Below, in pieces: positions 43,519 through 59,715 of a stretch of 64,000 nt of DNA. The position numbers were made by a program, and so were the translations under genes. The stretch spans positions 5,737,105 through 5,801,104 of the forward strand of contig JASKMD010000019.1 of NCBI GenBank assembly GCA_030144725.1. Direction: 5' to 3'. Numbering within the stretch: the first letter of the stretch is position 1; the number at the start of each line of letters is the position of its first letter. The DNA is from Haematococcus lacustris (Eukaryota > Chlorophyta > Chlorophyceae > Chlamydomonadales > Haematococcaceae). The notes beneath the pieces are model-generated. The model had not been told where the DNA came from and searched no databases. It was given only the letters and a program-made list of their open reading frames with translations.

Positions 43519-45258
43519 GTCAGTCCATGCAAGCCATGCAAGCCATGCAAGCCATGTAGCCATGTGGATTTGACCCTGGTCAAAGTGAGCAAACCGAGGC
43601 AGCGCTACTGAAGACTGGCTCAGGCTCCATTTCAGAGTCACCGTCTGACTCAAAGTCAGAGTCACTGTCAGGCTCTGGCTCAGATCCACAGTCCCAGTCA
43701 ACAGTTGCTGGCTCGGCACGTGGGGGTAGGGGGGTAGGGGCACGTGGGGGTAGGTGGGCTGCACCAGGTGCCGGGGGTGGCTGCACGGCTGGAGGTGTGG
43801 GGGCGATGCGGTACCCCGGGGAGTTCGGAGCACAAAGAATGAGGCGGTGACGCGGAGCTTGGAGTGGACCTCAGCCCGCTTCCGCCAGAATCTTCCTCTT
43901 CGTCTTCTTGCAGCCCCGGAGCACAGCGCCACCCGGAACTTTAATGACTCTCAAGCAAGCACAATCATCACTTTGACAGGCAAAGGCACAGTGCGGGGAC
44001 ACAAACAATGCGGGGACGCACGAGGCGGGGGCGGCCCTTTACCTGGCGCCGCTTCGTTTTCCACCCTTCCCTTCGATCCTGTTGTTTCCCTTAAGGCGAG
44101 CGAGACGCTGCGATGGGAATCAACAGAAGCGACGGGTAATCACACAGCGCGTGACTCACGCAGCTCACAGTCGGCTAGGGACACGCACCTTTTGATTTCT
44201 TAGACGGACCCTGCTATTGCTTAGCGGTGCCCTTCCGCTTTTTCCGAGATAGTGCGCAATGTGCTTTGAGACGTCTGTAGCTTTCTCTAGCACCTTGAGC
44301 TTCCCCGGAGATTCATGGATCTCACTTCCGCTTCTTCTTAGCCATCACGCGATGCGCAGTGCGATGGGCGGTAGCCTTTTCAAGCAACTTGGGTTTTCCG
44401 GGAGATTTATGGAGGGTCACACGTTAGTTCTGGACATGCGCCCTGCTCAACCACGGACTCAGTTGCCTGCTTCGTCACCTTCCAGCCGCATCTCACAGTC
44501 CACTGCCACGCATGATGCCAACCCCGCCAGCCCCTCACGCTATAGGTGTGGTTGCTCTTCCTGCTGCTAGTGGGCTGCACATTACACACTAACATTTGTG
44601 TCACAGCCATAGCAGTCGATCCGAGCATTTGACCACAACCGTGCGAGGTTTCATTCAAACCTCCAGGCAGCACAGTTGCACAGAATACTTCATTGGAGGC
44701 TACACATTCCTAGCTACCGAGGTGCCCTGCAGCCGGCCTGCAAGCTTTTATTCTCTACCAACCAAAATTCAAGCTTCTCCTGCGACATGGGGCAGCAGTA
44801 CTGCTACTATGCGACCCTGCAAGATGTTCGATGTACATGTGCAGCTGCGCGACATGGTCGCAAGGGTGATGTAGCCACTAGTAGACTTGCGATACACCCC
44901 CTACCACCCTCAAGGTCCTGCCCACTTGCCCAAGTGGGCTATGCCCCTGCCCCACTCCCTTACCCCCTCCTTCACACGTCTCCTAACCTTGCTGACCTGG
45001 TCTGGCCTGCCCTGGCCCACCCATACAACGATCAGCTGTCGATCGCTCGCAGCCCATCACCTGTGCCATTCCACCCTCACGACCCAGGGCTGAAGCCCAC
45101 ACCCTATGACCCACACTCCATTATGGCAACGCGAGGGAACGATGACCCTGCCCTTGCATGCCATGCCTATGTGTGCTTGCACGCTAGATGGTCAATGCCT
45201 ACCTTGAACTACCTTGCCTACCATACCAGCTGCCACCATGCATAGCTCCCCCAACTGC
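43519..45258. other. Stretch without a supported gene
   Basis: Contains four AAGCCATGC units (43526-43556) and a minus-strand acidic segment (SEPEPDSDSDFESDGDSEME, 43.65 kb) that looks coding but could not be joined to other exons. The rest is short ORFs. A minus-strand gene here is possible but not demonstrated. Confidence 0.35.
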
Positions 45259-52026
<6,768 letters not shown>

Positions 52027-52079
52027 TGTCAGTCACAATGCGTCCACGTAGGCTACGATACATAAACATCCCCTCGAAC

Positions 52080-53689
52080 TTTCACTGACTTTCAGAACAC
52101 TACCCGCCATGTCCACATCGGCGGAAAAAGTATCACCCTCTTGCCTACTTAGTCGTAGAGCTCAGCTAGCAGAGCTGAGTTGAACAAGTATGCACCTCAG
52201 GGAGCGTCCGGACCCGAGTAAGCGTTCCATGTCACATTGTTAAGTTACAGGCCGTCAGCCAGTGATAGCAGGTGAACATGATAGCCTGCTAGCTGCTCGG
52301 CTCGCCTGTGGTGAGCAATGTACTCCCCGCCGCACTGGTCGCAACTGCTCCCGCGACCTAGAAGGCATACATGTCTTCCTGGAGTCAGACGGGCCAGGCG
52401 GCAAGCTGCATCATAATGGCACGAACCGCAGTCGCAAGCCATCTGGCAGCAGACACCGACTGAAAGGCAGAACCGCAGAATGTTCACCAAAGCAGGCAGG
52501 ACATGCAAGCACATGGCTCAGATTTGGCAAGCAGATGTATGTACTGCCGGGTATAATGCCGGGTTGGGCTCAGGTGTTCCCAACTGTTCGCAAATGACAG
52601 GAAACTCGACCCCTGGTACAGTAGCGACGGCATTGTGGCTGTGCCAGTGCAAGCGGTGCCCGCCAAACAACCAGGCTGAGCTGAGCGTCGCGAACATGTA
52701 GCCAGCAGGCTGCCAGGCACAAATGCAAGCTTGAAGGTGCACCCAGCATCTCCAGAATAGCGCAGCCCAGAGCCAAGTTTAGGCCCGCTGCACAGCGAGA
52801 GGATCAAAGGGAGTGCAGTCAAATGCCTGAGGGCGTTCAGCGGAGCATGTCAGGCAGCAGCGATCGGACTCTGCCTCGTCATCGCTTAGCAGCTGCCCTA
52901 CAACGAGCATGCGACAATGTCGACCGCCAAGCAGTCGAATCCAGCTGCAAGCGGTTGCGGAAATGTGTACACAGAGCCCACCGCCTACCCATACCTGGAG
53001 GGCAACTGCTCGACGAGCTCGACTCATTTTGAGGTCACAGCAGGCAACCTTACAAGGTTAAGCTCCGCTAGAACAGCGTTAGCGAAGGCTGAGATACTCA
53101 GCTGAGCCAAACACTGCCCTTAGGTCTGTGACCCCCAACTCCCTTAGCCGATGCTCAAGGCCAGCAGCCAATGCAAGTCAGATACAGCAGCGAGGCACGC
53201 ACCGACCATGACCTGCCCAGTTTCCTGACTCGGCTGCCTGCTACAGAGCCTTCCACCACCTCCACCTACCAGTCGCACATCCACCTCGCCGTCCGCAAAG
53301 TTCCATAGCTCAACAGCCCAGCCCAGCACAGTGGTGCTCTGTGAGGGCGTGGGCTGGGAGGCGGCCTGGGCTAGGAGGGGGTGGGCATGTGGGGAGGGGG
53401 CGAGGGGAAGGGCTGGGAGGTGGTGGTCACCGGCTCAATGCAGCCGCTCAGGCTCCTAGCAATGCCATAGGTAAAGGGGGGAGCCGCAGGCATGGTCGAG
53501 TCGTTGCATGCCGTGGCACTTGAACCCAGCACCATAGAATGATGCATGCTTGTAACTTTGAAGCTGTCAAACTGAACGAGGCCTGGCCTGTTTGTTAGCT
53601 GCGGTATTAGAGTTGTCAACAGACGTGGGCGCGCAATGGGTAAGCCCGAACAAAGATTTCGTAGCCATTTTCTTGTGATGCAGCGGGTG
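52080..53689. other. Region without a supported gene
   Basis: Small ORFs on both strands. The plus-strand peptide at 52480-52701 is cysteine-rich (CQCKRCPPNNQAEL), and 52917-53105 has a Cys/Thr-rich segment; these could be exons of a secreted protein but I could not connect them. The stretch 53341-53420 is G-rich low complexity. Confidence 0.35.
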
Positions 53690-54127
53690 CAACACAGTGG
53701 AGGACACAGTGGAGGAGGGGGGGTGTAACCCGGTGATACCTTAGTGTGCGCCCGACCCAAATGTTGTATTCGGCGGAAGCGAGTACGAATATATGTTTCA
53801 TTCACCCCGTCTAGGCGCCCTGCACGCTCGGTAGGCATCGCGTTGGGTGTCAGCCGGACATTCCATGTGTGCACAACCAGCTCACTACGCTAGGTAGATG
53901 GGGCCACAGCGATGCGGCTCACCGTGCCAAGGAGACCCGTCTCGCCGATGTGATTTGTTCGCGGGCACATGTGGCAGTACGCGAGCAAAGACTCCAATGG
54001 CTAGCGCTGATGGTCAGATTACGCGGAATAAGTTACGGCTGCCAATGTGACAAACGCTATCGAAAACAGTGCAGTATTGATAGAGTACTTGCATGAACAT
54101 TACCAACCCCATGTTGGGAACGCCCGA
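53690..54127 (-). mobile_element. Family T1 copy, inverted, right end missing
   Basis: Reads as the reverse complement of 22110-21663 with scattered substitutions (shared: GTGGAGGACACAGTGGAGG, CATTCACCCCGTCTAGG, CAAAGACTCCAATGGCTAGC, CCAACCCCATGTTGGGAA). It ends in GTTGGGAACGCCCGA (54113-54127), two mismatches from the perfect terminus. The opposite end was not found. Confidence 0.8.
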
Positions 54128-54587
54128 GTTGGGCATTAAGCATGGCACTCACGCAGTAGTGCACTCTTTATTCAGCATCTAGCAGACGCTTATACACTTG
54201 CGGGTGAGACCATGCCGGCGCGGGCAGTTGCGGACACACCTAGGAGTTGGAGTACCCACAAAATACACTGTCGATCGTTCTAGTGGTAGGTAGCGGCACC
54301 AAGTGTGGTAGCAGCTCTAAGCAGGTGAACTGCGCCTGGCTGTTGAGCCGGTAGTGCACTCAGCTGAATCGCTCAGCGGGCCTCTGATTGACGTAAACAT
54401 TGTCAAAGGCTCGTCCACCCCTCCTGCTGGTCACCCCTCCCATTGAACCACCACGTAAGGGACATTTGACTTTGCGGCGTGCCTGGTGAGAGTTGAGTTG
54501 TCATTTTAACGCGGAACGCCTTATCTTTGCGTTGCGCTTGTCGGGTTGGGCATGAAGCATTGCACTCTGTTAGTTGGGGACACCTGA
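54128..54587 (+). mobile_element. Second T1-type fragment with 23-bp flanking direct repeat
   Basis: GTTGGGCAT-AAGCAT-GCACTC occurs at 54128-54150 and 54545-54567 (two mismatches). The stretch between contains the ACCATGCCGGCGC and TCGATCGTTCTAG blocks of the T1 copies at 7.1 and 58.3 kb. The segment ends with a further terminus GTTGGGGACACCTGA (54573-54587). It looks like a T1 derivative inserted next to, or recombined with, the preceding copy. Confidence 0.55.
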
Positions 54588-56303
54588 CTTTGCCTTAAGT
54601 AGTGATTAGCCCAATCCGGCTGTCCAGACCCTGACCCTGGCACCCCCCTCGCACCCCCACCCCCTCCCAGCCCCTGCCCCGCTCCTTCACCCCTCCCAGC
54701 CCCAGCCCTGCCCTCCACCCCGTCCCAGCCCTCACTGCCCCTTCCACCCCCAGCACTGCCTTTCCACGCGGGCGGGGCGGGCCGCGGCAGAGCGGGACGG
54801 GGCAGGGCGGGGCGGGGTGGAGGGGTTGGGAAGGAATGTAGAGATTGGGAGGTGGTGGTAGGCCTGCTGATGCTGCTGAAGGGGCCTGCTGCTAGGGGTG
54901 GGGGAGTTGGGGAGGGGGCATGTTTAGTGCACGCTGACACGCTGACCGCCGCCACCACCCTCTCAAAGCCAGCTCTCCACCGCCCTCTCAAAGCCAGCTT
55001 GCGTGTGCTGACCCACCCGTATCAGGGCTGGCTCAAAAGTGAAGGACCAGCCCAGGCTCTGCCCAGCACGATTAGCACATTGAGAGCTGAATTGAGGCCA
55101 AGACACAAGGCTGGGGCACACGAGGCTGGGACACAAAATGCGTGAGAGGCCCCTTACCTGACGCCCACTTACCTGACGCCCACTTCATCCTTAACCCTCC
55201 GCTTCATCCATCGATCCTCCAAGAACTTGCGATGGCACCAACAGCTGCGATGTGTGCTCAACGACCAGCACCAAACCATGTGAGGCGCCCATCCCACACT
55301 ACTGCAAGCGAGTCCAGGCAGGGCCCCCAGCACGTGCGTGCTTGTCCATGTATTTCGCTGCCTGCCCATCCACCTGCAATGCCATCCTCCCCTTGCCTCC
55401 GTAGTCTGTGCTTATGGCTGACCGGCAGTTTACTGCCCCGGATGCCGTTTACAACGCACAACGCACAACCACTGCAATGGCCACCGCAACACTGTTCCAA
55501 AGTTGTCATTGTCGTCACCACTGTCATCGTCATCGTCCGCAACATCCTTGGCAATGGCCGCTTGCTACTCCACCTTGTGCAGCATACATCTGCCATCACA
55601 TGGGCCATCAAGTGAGCCATTGATTGATCATCACTGAGAGTTCCCTGCTGTTTAGCACTAACTGGTGGACCTCATTGCTATGCACCTTTATTTTTTACAC
55701 CAGGCAAGGCACCTGTCCATCTTCGCTTCTTTCATCTGACCAGGCTTGACACCATCCTTTTCAGTGCCTGCAGTGAGGTGCAGGAGGGGCAGATAGCAGC
55801 ATCATCTTGAGCCATGGTTGCAACCCCGCCCTTGCATAAAAACGTGTCATGTCTAAGCACCCACCTGAGCACAAAGGTCACTTGTGTTTGGGCTAAGAGG
55901 GTTGGTGAGCAAGGGATGGGTGTACAAGGTCAGGGCACGTGCCACTCCAAGCTTGAGGAGGGGTGGAGGTACGATGTGGATGGCCGAGCTGAGGGAGGGC
56001 TGAGTCAGAGGTGGAAGGTAGGGTGCCCAGTGGAGGTAAGGAGGTAAGCACTAGCCCTGAAGCCTCAGGAACACTTATGCCACCCGGTTGAGAGCTTTGC
56101 AGTCAGTTTCAGTGATCACCTGGTTGTCTTCGTAATGGACCACCAGCAGAGCGCGCTTGGGGGCTACATGGCAACAGGGTGCATGGCTGCATGTCAGGAG
56201 CATTATTCACCCGCATGTGCATGGATGGGACACAGCAGCCAAACACACTCAACTGCGCATTCAACTACACCCCAGGTTTGTTATGTGTGCAGCCTTTGGC
56301 ATC
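54588..56303. other. Gene-free stretch
   Basis: C-rich and G-rich low-complexity DNA around 54630-54840, then unremarkable sequence with short ORFs. No domain, splice chain or RNA gene was recognised. Confidence 0.45.
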
Positions 56304-56311
56304 CTGGACAG

Positions 56312-56599
56312 CAGTGTTTTTTTTTTCGTTTGGCGAGTTTCGAATTTTATAGCGCAAAGTGACATGGCCCAGGCTCAAACCCTCAATTTCATAGCTCGAC
56401 CATACTTGGCTTCGTCCAAAATTTACGGCTCAGGTCCACAATTCAGCGAAATTTAAGCTACAACGCCGATTAAAGGTCGTTTTTTATAGCGCGAGCCCGA
56501 TATCGGGCTCCGTAAGCCTATGATTTCATAGCGCGAAACGGCCTCCCAAATAGTGCTTTTCATAGCGAACGCTATGAATAGCGCGAAAAAAAAACCCTG
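56312..56599 (+). mobile_element. hAT-type MITE (288 bp) with 8-bp target-site duplication
   Basis: The left end is CAGTGTTTTTTTTTTCG and the right end CGAAAAAAAAACCCTG, inverted relative to each other with about one mismatch. The element is flanked by CTGGACAG at 56304-56311 and again at 56600-56607, a perfect 8-bp duplication. CAG-starting ends plus 8-bp duplications are diagnostic of hAT elements. The interior is AT-richer than its surroundings and packed with ATAGCG/CGCTAT subterminal motifs in both orientations, as expected of transposase-binding sites. It has no coding capacity. Confidence 0.93.
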
Positions 56600-57107
56600 C
56601 TGGACAGCTATGTGATTTGTTAGATGCAGAGTTTAGCCCACCTCCATTGCTAAATGCTGGCCTTGTGCCATTCGCGGTGCCATTTTTTGTCTTCATCAGG
56701 GGCGAGCTTGCCGTAGTGTTTGCTGCAAGCAGGCTCCGCTTGAGTCCAGAGACTGCAGGCCACATGAGCAGCAGCATGCGATGGTGCTGATGAAGATGCT
56801 GTAAACATAGATCATGCACACAATGTAGCGGTATACTCGTGTGATGTAAAGTCGTTGCCCACGCATGCAGGGGTGTGTGCCAGGGTGCAAATGACTGTTG
56901 TAAGGTGTGGCTTAAGACCCAGCGTGCATGGGGTGCATGCTGTTGTTGCCGATGCCCCTGATGCTGAGTGTCTCACACACAATGTACACGTGTCGTCGCT
57001 GCTGCTGCTGCTGCTACTGCTGCAGCAGTTGCTGCCAAGGCTATGTAAGAGCACACTGTATGATTCTTTACCTGACAACATTACAGAAGGGCCAGCTGCA
57101 GCTAGCC

Positions 57108-57973
57108 TCAGTGGCATCTGTCCCAAAGGGGACCCCGGCTCAGCAGCGACACCAGTGGTCTATCATATGGGTGTGTAGATAAGGTGAGAACAGGGGACCG
57201 TGGAAGACCAGGCACATGCCAACACCCTGGTAGAAATGTTTGACGGAGTAGGAGTGTTGGGGCTGCAAAGCTACACGTTGCGCATGGCAGGATGCATGGG
57301 CGCACATTCCTTTCTTGCTGCATGGAGTGCCCTGTGGGAAGCAATCACAAAGTCAAATGCATGGCGACAGCATGCTCACCGGGCAGGGTTGGCACCGCGG
57401 TGCTGTTGGTTAACGTCTGGTTGGCAGTTGTCCTCCCAATGCCTGTCACATTGGTGGAGGCGACGTCCAGGACCTGGCTGCCGCCCGTGGTACTGTTCAC
57501 AGTGCGCCTCCCAACCCCCGTGACGTTCGTCTCAACAACACTTGGCAGAGCTTCTGTCTGCTCTCTTGTTTCAGCTACGCTCGCCCTGCCTATGCCAGTT
57601 GCTTCTGATGGCACTGCATACAGGCTCCGTTTGGGCCCTGGAGCACGCGGTGCAGCATGGCGCATGGGTGTCAGGCGCAGTCAGTGACAACCCAACTAGT
57701 GGTTGTGCGAGAGTTGTCATGCTGCTGCGGTGACTGCCATAGTGTGAGAGTAGCTGCTGTTAGTCGTGGAGTGAGTCATGGAAGGGGAATGTGGAATGTG
57801 TGAAAGGGGAAGTTGTGTCTGCGTGCGTCACTGGGGCTTTTGGACTCGCCGGCACCGGGGCGCAGTCAATAGTGAGCGTCGGTCCGCCTCCTACCTCTCA
57901 CAGGCGCAGAGAGCGCTGAAACGCTGATCGCAAGGACCAGGCAGAGGACCGCGATGGCTTGATGGGCGGTCAT
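57108..57973 (-). CDS. Small secreted protein with NVTG repeats (hypothetical)
   Basis: Three exons, 57973-57895, 57637-57380 and about 57333-57108 (stop), join with consistent phase 1 at both introns (donors GTAGGA and GTGAGC; acceptors CTCCAG and CCACAG). The N-terminus MTAHQAIAVLCLVLAISVSA is a textbook secretory signal peptide, with likely cleavage after SALSA. Exon 2 encodes imperfect repeats of about 30 residues with the cores ATGIGRASV, NVTGVGRRTV and NVTGIGRTTA and several N-glycosylation sequons. Exon 3 adds Cys (PCILPCATCSF). About 188 residues in all. It is probably extracellular or cell-wall associated; no family recognised. Confidence 0.7.
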
Positions 57974-58206
57974 TTGCAGCCGCTGGTACTTGGCTATGAG
58001 TTGGAGCGCTAAGAAAGCTAAGCTGTAATCGCGAACTTCGCTTGACCTCGCAGCAATGACAGCCCCAGGTCACACTAGAGCCGGGTGAAAGGCTGTCGTC
58101 CGCGTATTTGTGGTTGTGTCGCGTTGCGTCGCGTCTGATTGCGTTGATGCTTAAATCTAACGAGAAAGAGAAAGACGTACCGGTGTGGGTAAGGCCCGTA
58201 CCGGAC

Positions 58207-58466
58207 TCAGGTGGCCCCAACAATCTTCATGCAAGTACTCTCTACGAAGTGCACCGTTTTCGACAGCGTTTGTAGCACTGGGCTGTGCGTACCAATGCGT
58301 CTCTCCTGGCAAGCGGCGCGTTAACTCTTGCGAGTGGGGCCATGCCGGCGCAAGCGACACACCTCAGCTGCTCCCTGTCGATTGTTCTAGCGATAAAGAG
58401 CGGCACCAATGAGCGATCCGCGCTTGGCATTGAGCCAAAATTACTATCGCAATTCAGCCCGCCGGT
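58207..58466 (+). mobile_element. Family T1 left-end copy, interrupted
   Basis: Starts with TCAGGTGGCCCCAAC (58207-58221), then CATGCAAGTACTCTCT, TTTTCGACAGCG and GGCAAGCGGCGCGTTAAC as in the 7.1- and 21.7-kb copies, and reaches TTCAGCCCGCC at 58455-58465. The homology resumes at 59302 with the same TTCAGCCCGCC motif, so about 840 bp of other repeats split it. Confidence 0.7.
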
Positions 58467-58928
58467 AGAGCGCAACTGGTTAAACTAACTTCCTGATGTT
58501 TTGGGCCTTTAACGTGCTTTAACAAATCTTTAACCATCTTTAGCCAGTCCAGCCTAACACCCTGACGACCCGGAGTGCAATTGGGGTTTGGCGATAGTAA
58601 GCCGACCAGTTGGTCACCCCCGATCTTACTGATCTTTACGAGTTTTACAGCGACTCTTGCGCAGAGCGGTGCAGCTTACCAGCGCGAGGCTAGCGGGCTG
58701 CTCGGGCTGATGTGCCTTCCGATGCGCATGTTGAGACATGCACCGACAAGAGCCGCAGTAGGGGTCGGAGTGTAGCCAATAGCCATCGCGGTTGCTTCGC
58801 CTTCCATTACGGCTACGGAGTGCGACCTGGCGGTTGTGTTAAAGATTGGTTAAACTATTTCCCTTGGTTAAAGATGGTTAAAGATGGTTTAACATTCCGG
58901 GTCACGCTCTACCCGCCGGCTCGCTCCG
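58467..58928 (+). repeat. TTTAACC/GGTTAAA-rich inverted segment
   Basis: GGTAGAGCG followed by CTGGTTAAAC and CTTTAACCATCTTTA (58466-58545) has an inverted counterpart at 58840-58910 (TAAAGATGGTTAAAGATGG, GGTTTAAC, CGCTCTACC). It encloses the 58609-58714 repeat that is also found at 7.3 kb. This is likely another inserted inverted-repeat element. Confidence 0.55.
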
Positions 58929-59277
58929 GGTCACCCCGGCCATTGGACCCGCCAATCCGTGCCAGGCCTGCGCTTCGCACCACGCGGTAGTGAAGGGTAG
59001 CTGAGGCTATCGCGGTAACTCACGCGCGCTAAAACTCGCGTTTTGCACTGAAGCCTTGTCTCAGATTTCGTCCCAGATCCCAGATCCCAGATCCCAGGTC
59101 GCGTTTTGCACTGAAGCCTTGTCCCATATCCCAGGTCTCGGGCCAGGTGTCAGGAAGGGCCCGGGCCATGAGGGGTCCCGAACCTACCAAGGGAATTTTG
59201 CGCTTCGACCTGCGACCCACGTAGCGCAGGCCTGGCACGGATTGGCGGGTCCGGGGTGCCGGGGTGCCGGGGTGACC
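58929..59277 (+). mobile_element. 349-bp inverted-repeat element (MITE-like)
   Basis: Begins GGTCACCCCGG and ends with the complement CCGGGGTGACC. A perfect 29-bp inverted arm lies at 58946-58974 and 59223-59251 (outer GACCCGCCAATCCG, inner AGGCCTGCGCT). TCCG flanks both sides (58925-58928 and 59278-59281), a possible 4-bp duplication. The interior holds a 62-bp-spaced duplication of GCGTTTTGCACTGAAGCC and CAGATCC repeats. There is no ORF with coding character. Confidence 0.75.
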
Positions 59278-59301
59278 TCCGTACAATCATTAGTACAATC
59301 A

Positions 59302-59430
59302 CATTTCAGCCCGCCAGGCTCGCTCCGCGAGCTTTTCATTGGTGCAGGCGGTGTCGGAGGACCGTCGTTGGGCGAGTTGACACTCGACATTGCAACGAGG
59401 TGCGTATCTCTCTGGCCAAACACACAAGAA
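59302..59430 (+). mobile_element. Continuation of the interrupted T1 copy
   Basis: TTTCAGCCCGCCAGGCT, CATTGGTGCAGGCGG, GACCGTCGTTGGGC and GACATTGCAACGAGGTGCG match the inverted copy at 7040-6915 and continue the T1 sequence that stops at 58466. Confidence 0.7.
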
Positions 59431-59495
59431 TTGGACCCCAGAAATCGTCTTGTCATGAGCTGAGCAGTGTAGCCTTAAACTTTTCAGACTTTTGA

Positions 59496-59538
59496 GTGTC
59501 AGATGTCAGGTGTCAGATGTCAGATGTCAGATGTCAGG
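59496..59538 (+). repeat. (TCAGATG)n short tandem repeat
   Basis: Five units of GTCAGATGTCAG type directly upstream of the Fanzor-type leader fragment. Confidence 0.85.
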
Positions 59539-59590
59539 AGAAGAAAGCACGGCAATCTATCAAGCAGGCCTACTGAAAATGAGTTTGGCG

Positions 59591-59697
59591 TGATCCAAGC
59601 TTGCATTGCAAGAACGACTAGCCAACTCCAACCGCCCAAACCGTGATCCCTCCCACCCCTCACCCCCCTACCCCCTCCCATACCCTGCATAGCCCTC
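59591..59697 (-). repeat. Truncated Fanzor-type element leader
   Basis: Near-identical to 41612-41703 and continuing into ACCCTGCATAGCCC, the motif found at 42530-42543. The coding part is absent on the left and the satellite starts 18 bases to the right. This copy shows the uninterrupted junction that reveals the 824-bp insertion in the other copy. Confidence 0.75.
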
Positions 59698-59715
59698 CCA
59701 CCTCCCACTCTTAAA

